Assembly: GCA_029948255.1 (NCBI GenBank)
Contig: JALIZF010001442.1
Span: 248,001 to 312,000 of the forward strand
Length of the DNA: 64,000 nt
Direction: 5' to 3'
Source of the DNA: Telmatactis stephensoni
Lineage: Eukaryota; Cnidaria; Anthozoa; Actiniaria; Isophelliidae
Made by a program: the position numbers and the translations under genes. Each line of letters begins with the position of its first letter. Position 1 is the first letter of the stretch. Below are positions 1 through 10,209 of the stretch, one piece after another. The notes beneath the pieces were generated by a model. That model searched no databases. It worked only from the letters and a program-made list of their open reading frames with translations, and had not been told where the DNA came from.

Positions 1-79
1 ACAGAGAACTCAAAATGAAGAAAATCAGTAAAGTAAACGAAACTGACAATTGAGACGAATGAACTTCTTTTTCGATTGT

Positions 80-299
80 TTACAGCCAAAATCGTTGCAT
101 CGCGACCAGCAAATTACAAATTTTGTTTTGATTTTGGGTTTTTCTGAACCGTCAATCAGTTTTGGGGGCGGAGCTTCTTTCAAATCAACCAATCACTGAA
201 CGAGTTCGTGAAAGCTCCGCTCCCAAGAATGATGAATGGATCAAAAAGACCAAAATCTTACCGACGTTGGAGGTCGCGATGCAACGATTTTCGCTGTAA
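80..299. mobile_element. MITE family TTACAGC, copy 1
   Basis: Inverted termini TTACAGCCAAAATCGTTGCA and, at the far end, the complement (GCAACGATTTTCGCTGTAA). A conserved interior contains a second inverted pair, GGGGGCGGAGCTTCTTTCAA and TTCGTGAAAGCTCCGC. Other copies lie at 2486-2697, 20244-20462 and, more diverged, 34716-34926. No clear target duplication is visible. Confidence 0.8.
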
Positions 300-417
300 A
301 AATGGGCTATTGCATGCACGGAGAAAATCGTGTGTGTACACGCGCGCAATCAACAGCCCAATTACGTTCTACTGTATAATGCCAAGACCTAATAAAGATT
401 TTTATTGCCGATGTCAG

Positions 418-3338
418 GACCCTAACAGAGTACCTACATGGCTGGATATTCACAGGAGTCTTGTTCCCGATTTTGTTGTTGACGATCCTAAGGTATTTCT
501 GTCAGTTTGCAACTAAGAGCCTGTATGAACTACTGTTGAACATTTTGTTGTCTTATTTGTTCCATTGCAACTGATACTTAAAATATTGCTGGCAGACACC
601 AGAAATTAGTTCTGTTGGTTTTAATTCCTTTTTTATAAATTTCGTAGAAAGCCCCAGTATGGGAGATCATGGGAGCAGAGTTTAGCAGGTCCACCGTTCA
701 TACAGCTAATGGGATATCCATACGATTTCCAAGAGTGACCAGGATTCGAGACGACAAAGACTGGAAGACTGCTACTGATATTGATCATTTGCAGGTGCTT
801 GGAATAAACTTCTTGTCCTTTGTATAGCCTCCCTCTTAATTTATTTTACTTGTATTACTTTATCCCTTGCTTTCCCCCTTCTCTCTGGGCAATTTCATGT
901 GCTTGTTTTTACGTTCTGCTATCTTATTCTCTTTTTCCTGGGCAATTGCTAAATGTATTTATCAGTAACAAATCATGTTTATATTACAGACTCTATTCAA
1001 GAACTCAAAAGCATTTACAGGTATTCTTGCAATGACATTATTGAAGATATTAAATTTAAAGGAAAAATTCGCTATTTTATGTTTTAAAGCTACCAGCTTA
1101 TGTAAAGTCAGGACCAGAATGAATCACTTCGCCTGACAGCTCACGTGTTGTGCTGTCCTCAGTGGGGGGTCACTCAAATTGCCACTACTCCAGTACCCTA
1201 TACCGACCTCACATGTATGAATGCTCCTACACGAAGACCTACGATTACACAATTGCATAATGCCTCTAGATAATGCTCAAATAAATACAGCCAAGAGAAA
1301 ACATAAAAATCCTATTTGCGAGCAAATATTCCATATTTCAAAATTGGTTACTATGGTGCATGTTGAAATTTTCTATTCGTTCTCAAAAAGATACATCGAA
1401 AATTGTTGAAGATGATGACGAAGATGACGATGGAATTGATGATGTCGATGATGACGACGATGTACCAATGGCAGATGTCCGCTTAGAAACAAGCAAAAGG
1501 GGAAAAAGAAAAGCTGAAGATGATATTGATGATGAAGCATACGGCAAGACAAAGGTAAAAGGGTAACATTTGTTGCATATTGTCCTATGTCATTGTGAGT
1601 TACTGGTAAATTTTACAGTTATGTCTACACTTTCTGAATTTTATTACCATTCTCTCCTCTGATATAACTTCGTCAAAAACCATTGGCAACTCACTATTTT
1701 GCTTGGAGCAAGGATGGTACAGTTGGTTAGTGCGCGACCTTCGGTGCGAGTGGTTCCAAGTTCGACTCCCCGTCCTGACCTCGCATCCTTGTTTCGACTT
1801 CTTTCCATTCTGTGTAGCTTTAGTTAGCTTTAAATACCCTTAAAACAGAGCACTGATGGAGAGAGGCGGTAAAATGAGTGCACCATTGGCCTCAAGTTTA
1901 TCAGTGTACAACTGTTACGAGCTATCGACGTTAAATAAGGTTGCTTTAACTTTTGGAGAATTTTGACCTGATTAAAGGAATCTTCTTTTTTGCAGAAACA
2001 AGTTTGCAAGTATGGACCAAAATGCTACCAAACTAATCCTGAACACCTAAAGAAGTACCTACACACCGTGGTATGTATATGACTTGCATTGACTGTATAT
2101 TTTAGGACTATGACTATAGGGCAAGAGACCATAATACTAAGAGAGCGAAGCTCAGTATTGATGTCTGTGCCATGTTCGTGGCGGCTAAGGTTATTTTTAG
2201 TAACTTCGCCATCGCGCGCGGAAGGCTCTTAGACAATAGAATTCAAACGGTCCCGTCCGCGCGCACGTCAAAAATCAAATTCTATTGGTGGAGGGACTTG
2301 CGCGCGCGATGGCGAAGTTACTAAAAATAGCCTTAGCCGCCACGAACATGGCACAGACATCAATACTGAGCTTCGCTCTCTTAGTATTATGGTCTCTTGC
2401 TATAGGGTCAATTCAAGGTTTTGAATTAGATTATGCATGTCTTACATAGAATATGTAGACGGTACATGATATTCTAGGCCATGTTTTACAGCCAAAATCG
2501 TTGCATCGCGACCAGCGAATTTCAAATTTTGTTTTGATTTTCTGAGCCGTCAATCAGTTTGGGGGCGGAGCTTCTTTCAAATCAACCAATCACTGAACGA
2601 GTTCGTGAAAGCTCCGCCCCCAAGAATGATGGACGGATCAGAAAAGACCAAAATCTTACCGACGTTGGAGGTCGCGATGCAACGATTTTTGCTGTAAGGA
2701 TCACGAACTTTTGATTATTCTGCAGGCAAAATCGACAGATCTGCCAAAATCACCCAAGTCTAAGGCAAGTCATAATGGGTCGATTCCTTTTTTTGTTGTT
2801 GTTTTTGGTACTCAATTGTAAACCTCTTTATCGGTTTTAGGATTTACCGTGTGTGTTCAGTGGACTTGAATTTTTTATTCCTAAAGGAACCAAAGATTTC
2901 GCTAAATTAAAACGATACATCATTGCGTATCCTTTGCTGTTTTGGTAGATACAAAAAGTAATCAAAGTGTTATTGTGTGTAGCCAAAGGGAAGGGAGGGA
3001 GGGAGGAAGAAGGGAGGGAGGGAACGAAGGAAGGAAGACAAAGAAAACTTTTAGTTTATATGTCCAAGTTATAAAGTGATCTTTAACATAGTTTCTAGCT
3101 ACGATGGAGATGTCGTTACAGAGGTACTTAAAGACACTGCTACTCATATCATTGCAGATAAAAAGGTTTGTGTCAACACATAGAATGTACATCGGTAACA
3201 CACTCTAGTCTAAACACTGTTTTATCGTGTTTTATCCAGGTTTCACACCAAGGCGATGCAGTGGTTGTAAGTTCAAACTGGATATGGACCTGTGTAAAGA
3301 AAGGCAACCTTGTTCCTGCCAAGAAATACCAATTATAA
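418..3338 (+). CDS. LIG3: DNA ligase III, C-terminal part (5' exons outside window)
   Basis: DNA ligase III seals single-strand nicks in nuclear base-excision repair (with XRCC1) and in mitochondria. Exons read by splice sites and matching phase: 418-492, 648-794, 990-1020, 1391-1554, 1996-2070, 2726-2764, 2841-2926, 3099-3165, 3240-3338 (stop 3336-3338); together 260 residues. The first two exons match the end of the ligase catalytic core, including motif VI (ISIRFPRVTRIRDDKDW). An acidic, lysine-rich linker follows (exon at 1391), then a short Cys/His exon that fits a PBZ finger, then a C-terminal BRCT domain (exons 2841-3338, with FSGLEFFIP, YDGDVV and SNWIWTC), the part that binds XRCC1 in vertebrates. 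The intron after 2764 starts with GC instead of GT. The N-terminal zinc finger and catalytic lysine lie upstream of the window. The phase of the first exon is assumed from homology. Confidence 0.93.
1712..1946 (+). mobile_element. tRNA-derived SINE, family A, copy 1
   Basis: The head is tRNA-like: GGATGGTACAGTTGGTTAGT (A box) and GGTTCCAAGTTCGACTCCC (B box). A conserved body follows (TTTCCATTCTGTGTAGCTTT, TACCCTTAAAACAGAGCACT) and ends near GACGTTAAATAAGG. The same sequence recurs at 57725 (+), at 3690-4021 (reversed) and in degraded form at 17690-18130. It lies in a LIG3 intron. Confidence 0.8.
1996..2070 (+). other. LIG3: PBZ-type zinc finger exon within LIG3
   Basis: This single 75-nt, phase-0 exon encodes 25 residues with the spacing C-x5-C-x6-H-x5-H (CKYGPKCYQTNPEH, then LKKYLH). 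That is the poly(ADP-ribose)-binding zinc finger consensus known from APLF and CHFR, including the Cys-Tyr pair. It lies between the acidic linker and the BRCT domain. As I recall, vertebrate LIG3 has a PARP-like finger at its N terminus and none here. A poly(ADP-ribose)-binding role is inferred from the motif alone. Confidence 0.8.
2122..2399. mobile_element. hAT-like MITE, copy 1, 8-bp TSD
   Basis: Long inverted arms begin CAAGAGACCATAATACTAAG and continue through the matching GTTATTTTTAGTAACTTCGC and its complement. The element is flanked by CTATAGGG at 2114-2121 and 2400-2407. An 8-bp duplication with a CAAGAGACC terminus fits the hAT superfamily. It has no coding capacity. Confidence 0.85.
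2486..2697. mobile_element. MITE family TTACAGC, copy 2
   Basis: Very similar to the copy at 80-299, with the same inverted termini and GGGGGCGGAGCTTC core. It sits in the LIG3 intron just upstream of the exon at 2726. Confidence 0.8.
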
Positions 3339-3689
3339 TTTAGATTCAAATGAAAGTTTTCGAATAGAGTTCCTTAAGTTATTTACATGTATATAAACAA
3401 GGGGAAAATATTTAAATTCCAAAAGGCCTCACATTTTACTTTTCAGTACACAAGCATGCACTAGCTCAAGTGCATTTCGAAGAAGAAAAAATATAATCAA
3501 ACAAAAAGGCCTCTAATTTTGTCATTCCTTCAATATGTACTTTGATGCACCTAGATGAAAAAATAAATGAAATAAAATTTCTAAAACAAAAAGGTCTCTA
3601 ATTTTCCTTGCCAGTACGCAAACTCGCCTTTCAGAGCACATGCACCAAGGAAATCACATGACCTGCTTCATTTCACATCTGGTGGTACC

Positions 3690-4021
3690 GTTTCAACCGA
3701 TAAGTAAAGTAAAAGTAAAGTGACCATGACAGCAGTTTAAGTAACTGACAAACTTGAGGTCGACGGTGCGCTCATTTTACTGTCCTCCATCAGTGCTCCG
3801 TTTTAAGGGTATCTAAAGCTACTTAAAGCTACATAGTCTCCTTCGCAGCCGTTTTTTGTATCGGGGTCCCTGTCGGGACAAAAAACGGCTGCGAAGGAGA
3901 CTAAAAGCTACACAGAAAGGAAAGAGGTTGAAACAAGGATGTGAGATCCGGGCATTGAACTCTGGACGTACCTCTTGTACCGAAGGCCGCGCACTAACCA
4001 ACGATGCCATCCTTGCTCATT
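3690..4021 (-). mobile_element. SINE family A, copy 2 (reverse), interrupted
   Basis: This is the reverse complement of SINE A. Its body is at 3757-3833 and its tRNA-like head at 3904-4021 (CGAAGGCCGCGCACTAACCA is the A-box side). It is split by a 70-bp element at 3834-3903 flanked by direct copies of AAAGCTACA. Confidence 0.8.
3834..3903. mobile_element. 70-bp TAGTCTCC-terminus element with 9-bp TSD
   Basis: An almost perfect hairpin: TAGTCTCCTTCGCAGCCG at the left and CGGCTGCGAAGGAGACTA at the right. It is flanked by the 9-bp direct repeat AAAGCTACA (3825-3833 and 3904-3912). It has inserted into a SINE. The termini match the 531-bp element at 61761-62291. A 9-bp duplication suggests Mutator-like mobilisation, which is inference. 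Confidence 0.85.
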
Positions 4022-4958
4022 TCATTTGCCGAAAACGAGAAAAGTGATCATAAGTGCGAAACGCATAATGCCAGGCGTGAAAAAATGACCGCATGCTCCT
4101 CTGCCGTCTTCCGTTTCTCGTGTAAAGCTTAAGTTTTCAATAATAATAGAATAAAAAGGCCGCTAATTTTACTTATCAGTACGTACTTCCACGGGAAGAA
4201 CAAAATTATAAAACAAAAATTAAAAAGTCGCCTCTGATTTAACTTGCACGGCACTTCACTAGAAACATGCGCCGCCTTGAAGAAAATTTATGGTGAAAGG
4301 ACCAAGCTTAGACCTTTGTGGCACTCCAACACTTGCATCGTCAAACAGACCCTAAAAATTCCACTTGAGGGAAGAGTGAAACCAACCAATCAATCAATCA
4401 ATGACATCAATCCCAGACAACATTCTGTTTCTAACGTAATTTGTTTTGGTTGCTGAAAGAATACATTTCTCAAAGAAAGTATCGTCTGATCGCCCTTTTC
4501 AATAATGAGCCCGAATTAAAGGTTGCTGTTGTTTGCATGCCTTTTAACAACCTTTGACAACATTGTATGGTGAGGGGTGGGGAGCGTATCACACAGTAAC
4601 TCGTAAAAGAATACTGTAACTGGCCCCAAAAAGTCCTAATTAAGGATTTTGTCGGGGATTGATGGTCGATAGTTTCCAATAATGTCGATAGTGACACTTT
4701 TTCTGTAACTTTCTGGAACATTGCTCGCGACATATATAAACCGTGTTGTCATCCTTTAAACAGCTGCAGAAGTATAACTTGATTCTACTAACATATTCTT
4801 AATTTTACGTAAAAACCATAAAGTCAATTTGTTTTATAAAGTTTATTGAAATTTCGTTTGAAATGTCTTCACTAGCAATAGCCTGTGAATATAATCGTCT
4901 CACATTGTTCGCTGTGCTCTGCGGCTTCATATAAATATAAAACTGTTCCAATTATAAA

Positions 4959-7900
4959 TCAATTATCGAATTTAGTCTGTCTTATGTTTCTCTTTTTCTC
5001 ACTGTTCACTTTTCTCTTTTTAAAGGGAACAACTTCGTCTGTTTTATTGTAAGAAATCTTAGGAGTTTCGCGTTCTTTGAACTTTTTCTCTGTGTTTTTG
5101 GCCGTGACTTCTGGATCCTCTATGGCACCTTCTTCTTCTTCGACAGGTTTTTGTTCTGAAGACGTTTTACTAAACAAAACATTGTAGCATATAAATTTCT
5201 TGTAGTTAAGCTGCATCTAAATGAGCAAATTTTCCATGTCAAGTTTTCCTTGATAAGGATACCTTGCTTGTGAAGACGAAACAATATTTGCCATCAGTTT
5301 TTCCTGTGTCGTTTCCTTGTTGAAAAGCTAGCGTGCCAGACAAGGAAAACTTGTCAAAGCAAGGATTTAGGTACTCGGACCAGAAAACTTGACAAGTATT
5401 CCACCTTGTAAAGTATATTTCGGGCACAAGGAAGTATGTCAAGGAAAACTTGTTTGCAGTTTACACAAGCAAGTTGTTCTTGACAAGGACAACGCGCCAA
5501 GCAATGCAAAGTATGAAATTTGTCAAAGAAATGATGTTACACGGGTTGATTCGCAACAACGATTCTTCGCGCAACACTTGGTCAAATTGATAATTTTACA
5601 CTAAAAGTTTTTAAAATTCATACCAAACATTTGCAACTTGTTCACTAAGCAAAACATTACTAAAAATAGTTGGGTTTTGTATTTCCCACGGCATAAACTT
5701 CACGGGTAACATTTAATGCGCGGAAAATCGTTGTTACGAATCGACCCGTTATTAAACGTCTTTTTCGGGCAACACCAAAGGGAGTGGGCGAAAGAACCAC
5801 TGTTTTCTAACTGGCTAGTTATTGAAGGCAGAACTTTACATCTTTCCTTATATATTTTCTCTATAATCACTGAGCTTACTGCATCTAAATAGCAAATTTG
5901 AACTCAACGATCACAATTACCTTGCGGTGACCTCTGGAGCTTCAATTGTCCGTACAGTTGTCCACGCACCATATGGTGAGTAATTTGTTGTAGAATTTTC
6001 ATTTTTCTTGTCCTCATCTTTCTGGACAGTTGGCTTGTTGTCTTTAGGTCTGTCGTGTATTTCAGGAGCACAGCTTTTCTGTTGAGGCTAAGTGTAATAG
6101 AAATGGGAGTTATAAAATAACCAACTATACAGCGCGCGCTCTCATTGGCCGAAGGAAGCGTATATTGCGAACTCTAAAGAGCGCACAGTCAGTTTTTGGT
6201 CAGTGTAAATGAATACTGAATATGCTTGAAAACGATGTCATATTTTATAAGAGAAATAGAAAACTTGCCCGCTGTGCTGTGTGCAGATATAGAGCACTTG
6301 GGGATTGATCAGAACACTCAAGAAGCGTTGAGAAGAACTTTGCTACGTCTCATTTATCTCGTGTTCTGATCAATCCCGCATGATTTAAATCTACACACAG
6401 CATGCGCGCGTTGTCTTCATTAGCAATTCAATACAGTATATGAAGTTCCAGGGGGTAGAATGGCAGGCTGGCCATCCCCTCCATCATCAACAGTAACTTC
6501 AATCTTTTTTTCTTCAAAAAGTACATCAAAATTTATAAATTTAATCTTGCTACATTTTTTTGAAAATCTCTCCCGCCCTCTCATTCAGAAGTCCTGGATC
6601 TGCCATTGTACAGGCCAGATGCAGTGGAATGCAAAAATTTGACAAGGAGGAGAATGAGGAAGAAAGAATGTGGAAAAAGATGGACAGAAAGGATGAGCAG
6701 AGTTCCAAGAGCCATGACTAGTGGTAGGCTCGATTTCCAGCCGTGGAGGATTTTGGATAAAATCCTCGCCTTCTATGAGGATTTTAACTGGAGTTCACCC
6801 TTAACAGCTGGAAATCGAGCCTAGACTAGTGGTTGCTGTACACAATAACCTCACCTCGACGTTGCTAACGGGAGTTGATTCTTCAGTGCCACTACAAAAC
6901 AAAAGAATTATGTTATATCTTATAACATGAAATTTTAGCAACATGTTAATTTTGAAGAGTGACATATCACGTTTTTTTTTAAACCGCAAAAATCGCAAAA
7001 TTAAAGGGTTGCGAAAATTTATGTAATAAGGTATACATAAGTCATATAGAAAAAATTGTTTAGGATTCATCCTTTATAGATTGATCAAAGGTGCTCAACA
7101 AAATATCACCAAATATCAAAACTGAAGGGAACTTACTCTTCAGAACTCTCTAGGCATTGTGGGACATCCCATTGAGTTACTGCAAGCCATAAACGGATCA
7201 TTAGTAAATAAAACTGAATGTGGTTTGAGTTTTTTGCTAAAACTGTCCCTCCAACATGGTTTCTGTACTTACTTTGTGAGTGTGTATTGTAGTAGTAATA
7301 GTATCCTTCAGATGATTGCGCTATACACCATTGGTGAATACAACGAACAACAGGTTGACCATCCTTATATGAAATACTACAACCTATGGATGAAAAACAT
7401 TTCTTTAAAGCCACATACACTCAGTTTGACAAGCAAAGTTACATACAATTGATATAAAATGGCCTTTCTTGTAAAATAATAAAACATTCTAAGCCCTGGT
7501 TTTGATGAGTGAGTGGTAGAAGCAGAAGCAACAACATACACAGACTCAGTAATGTACTGCTTGTCTTCTTTCATGAAATCCAACACTGAGTCTGCATATA
7601 TTGCTTCCACCTCTGCTTCTGCTTCTGAAAACCAGGCTTAATAAGTTGATTGAGGATTTAATTTGTGATTCAGCATGTTGCACAAGGTTTCCAGCAAAGG
7701 GCAAATGAATGTTACACACTGTAATAGATGATACAATGTAGTTGCCAGGGGAAAGGTTTTTATTCCAGCTATCATCATTCTGCTGTTATAAGAAATTAAA
7801 TAGTTAAAACTGTCATCTTGTTGCCTACTATCGATCACTGATAATCATGGCCCAACAGTCAAGTATTTCACCATAGTAACCATTAACTAACCAGTAGTTT

Positions 7901-10209
7901 CTGATACTTGGGACACTTGAGAGTTACTACCAGATGTGCTTGGTGCAGATGTGGAGGTCTGTCGGGTGACAGTAGTTGTTGTTGTAGGTACAGTAGTAGT
8001 AGTACTGTCTACTCCTAAATCTTTTTTATATGCTTCTAATGCAGCCTACAAACAATCAGTACCACATTTTTTTATTTTTCATTTCTTATTCTATCTTTTT
8101 ATAATTAATGTTAGTATTGCTAAGTTTGAGAGGAAACTTATTATTAATGAGAGGGGGCTCATTTGAGCTAGGGCTATATAAAATAAAAATATTGAACTTA
8201 TAATGGATGGGGGCATATTTGCATGGTCAGTTAACTTACAGCTTCTATTGCTTGTAGATTTCTTTTAAGTTCTTCATCATCTTGTCTAACCTGCATGCCT
8301 CTTTTGCGAACCTGAGACAAAGTAAAGACTTGTATTGTGAATTTGGTGCCCTCCTGATCTATGACCCTTGACTAAATATTTAAGGGACAACTCACAAAGT
8401 TTCAGTCAAATTTTACAGGTCTTGATGTCTCAATAATATAGATGTAAATGGTGGAAGTCAGTGGAAAAAACACCACAGGCTTAAAAAAAGTGTTTGTCTC
8501 ACTGTGAATCTTTCCTGTAGATAGCACATAGGACAAATACACACACACATTTACCTTGGGACCTTGGGATATTAAGGGAGGTTAAATTGCAGACATTTTG
8601 ATACAGCCCACATAAATTTCATGAAAATTTAATTCCCTTGATATGGAAATAACTTTCTATCTTCAAACATGTACTCAGACATTTTGCCTGAAAACTTTAT
8701 TGCTTTCCAGACAATTGAAAACATTTTAGCAGATTTCCAACTTTAGGTTTATGGCAATGTGAAATACCAACTAACCTCTTTAATTCTTCTTTCTACATTT
8801 TCTTTGTGCTTCTTTCCATTTTCATGAAATGTTATACTCTAAATACAAAATGTAAAAATGAAACTAATAATTATGTTTATTGTAAGTTTGGGATTCTAAT
8901 ATTTACACATGTTTAGTTTAGTCATACTCTGCTTTTTGATGGATGCCACTTTCAGCCTGTTTTTGACATGAGAATTCATTCTAAGCACAAGCAACACATG
9001 CAGACTCAGTGTTGCTTTTTAACAATACTGAAGACATCAGTGTAAAAACATAAGTGCCTTCTGATCAAAGTATACATTCTTCCCAAAAAAAATCAAAGGA
9101 AAATATTTTGGTGTTTGATCAAAGATCACTTAGGCTATTTTTGCAAAAGTTTTTTCAATTTAATACAATATTGAGTTGCTTGTGGGTAATGCTTAAAATG
9201 TTCCTAAAATGAACCAGGGCTCAGTTATTGTTTGAAGCAGGTTAGCACTAACCAAGAAACCATAATACTAAGAGAGTGAAACTCAGTATTGGTGTCTGTG
9301 CGATGTTCATGGCGACTAAGGCTATTCTTAGTAATTTCGCCATTGTGCGTGCAAGGCTCTCAAACAACAGAACTTGATTTTTGATGTGTGCGCGGATGGG
9401 ACCGTTTGCTTTCAGCTTTTGAATTCTATTGTTTAAGAGCCTTGTGCGCATAATGGTGAAATTACTAAAAATAGCCTTAGCCACCGCAAACATCGCACAG
9501 ACAAAAATACTGAGTTTCACTCTCTTAGTATTATGGTCTCTTGTGCTAACCCAGGGTTAAATAAAAAATAAATTGACACTGGGTTAATGCTAGTTAACCT
9601 GCTTTCGAACAACTGGGTCTAGGTCTTTTTTAATCGAAAAACCATGGTCACCTAGAAGTATTTCAGGAATATCTCTCGACCAATCAGAAACTTGATCATT
9701 ATCTTTGTGGTTAGAGAACCATTTCTGATTGGCCAAAAAACAACAGATACATTCCTGCGCTTCCTTACTTTGCACAGTAATAGAAGTCACTAAATTCAAT
9801 TAGCATGATGATGTCTTGCCCCCTGCAAATCCATTTTGAGTAGCTTTTTGTAGCATTTAGCTTTATCTTGATTTTAATATACAACTCAGTATAATTCAAT
9901 TTGCAAGATCTGTTTAAAAGGATCTTGCAAATTACTGATGAAGATGAGAATACTATACATGACTTTGAAAATTCACCGATCTAAAGTAGACCTTATCAAC
10001 CTTTCGAGATAAGCTTAGTATTTTAAAATGTTAGCTCATTTTAGACTCGTCTACTCACTGCCTTGTTGTCTGTCAACCAACATTTACAGAAATCACAGAA
10101 TTTCTTGGCTTGACTCTGCCAGTACTCGGTCCTAAGAACAAGAAAAGTCTTGTACATTAATGAATAACACTATAGTGTATTATAATCAATGGAGTACATG
10201 AACTTACAT
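4959..10209 (-). CDS. WBP4: WW domain-binding protein 4 (formin-binding protein 21), spliceosomal
   Basis: WBP4/FBP21 is a U2 snRNP-associated splicing factor. Coding exons in transcript order: 10209-10208 (AT of the ATG), 10131-10059, 8838-8776, 8311-8240, 8045-7892, 7383-7273, 7179-7137, 6891-6855, 6503-6435, 6078-5921, 5169-4959. Phases join cleanly to 330 residues plus stop. The N terminus MTEYWQSQAKKFCDFCKCW opens a U1-type zinc finger (C-x2-C, later H-x5-H in FHENGKKHKENV). A charged helix follows (GMQVRQDDEELKRNLQAIEA), then a Thr/Ser-rich stretch. One WW domain is split by an intron (QWCIAQSSEGYYYYYN, then TQWDVP). The C terminus PFKKRKVNSEKKRNIRQ matches the family's end. Mammalian WBP4 has two WW domains; only one is seen here. 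The acceptor of the 6503 exon is the least certain junction. Confidence 0.92.
5533..5750. mobile_element. Inverted-repeat element in WBP4 intron
   Basis: The left arm (TGTTACACGGGTTGATTCGC near 5533) is roughly complementary to the right arm (GTTACGAATCGACCCGTTAT near 5730). No coding capacity or clear target duplication is seen. Confidence 0.5.
6130..6420. mobile_element. Palindromic MITE with GCGCGCTCTCATTGGCC end
   Basis: It begins AGCGCGCGCTCTCATTGGCC and contains inverted arms GGGGATTGATCAGAACAC and GTGTTCTGATCAATCCC around 6300-6385. The terminal word recurs in several other elements of the window. Its borders are approximate. Confidence 0.55.
6725..6823. mobile_element. 99-bp hairpin element with 9-bp TSD
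   Basis: Termini TAGGCTCGATTTCCAGC and GCTGGAAATCGAGCCTA are exact inverted copies, flanked by GACTAGTGG at 6716-6724 and 6824-6832. The interior repeats AGGATTTT-type words. It sits immediately next to the WBP4 exon at 6855-6891. Like the TAGTCTCC elements it starts with TA and makes a 9-bp duplication. Confidence 0.85.
7490..7642. repeat. Inverted repeat AGCCTGGTTTTC in WBP4 intron
   Basis: The ends AGCCCTGGTTTTGATGAG and TTCTGAAAACCAGGCTTA are inverted copies, as are GTAGAAGCAGAAGCAA and TTGCTTCCACCTCTGC. Related words (GACTCAGT, GCAACATAC, CTGGTTCACA) recur near 8985, 11440, 33210-33420 and 42810, suggesting a decayed MITE family. Confidence 0.5.
9253..9543. mobile_element. hAT-like MITE, copy 2
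   Basis: Same long inverted arms as 2122-2399 (CAAGAAACCATAATACTAAG at the left, CTTAGTATTATGGTCTCTTG at the right), more diverged. The flanks are only roughly duplicated. It lies in the first large intron of WBP4. Confidence 0.8.

Larger units (their letters stand above)
3420..4260 (+). repeat. Diverged ~85-bp tandem repeat, interrupted
   Basis: Units beginning AAAAAGGCCTCTAATTTT and followed by a CAGTACG-like word recur near 3422, 3506, 3591, 4157 and 4228. The spacing is about 85 bp for the first three. The array is interrupted between about 3690 and 4060 by a SINE in reverse orientation. Confidence 0.55.
3339..4958. other. Intergenic region between convergent LIG3 and WBP4
   Basis: No gene is seen. 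The stretch holds a diverged tandem repeat of about 85 bp (3420-3640, resuming at 4150-4260), a reversed SINE inserted in that array, and a 70-bp mobile element inside the SINE. The 3' ends of LIG3 (+) and WBP4 (-) must lie in it. Several AATAAA-like words occur near 3560 but are not diagnostic in such AT-rich DNA. Confidence 0.6.

Noticed and set aside
208..516. 102-residue open frame at the left edge
   Set aside because: Most of it is the MITE at 80-299; only the LIG3 exon from 418 is coding, and it is reached by an acceptor at 417.
4244..4456. 70-residue + frame between LIG3 and WBP4
   Set aside because: It spans the ~85-bp repeat and an AATC simple repeat and shows no recognised domain; possibly an old SINE or LINE tail.
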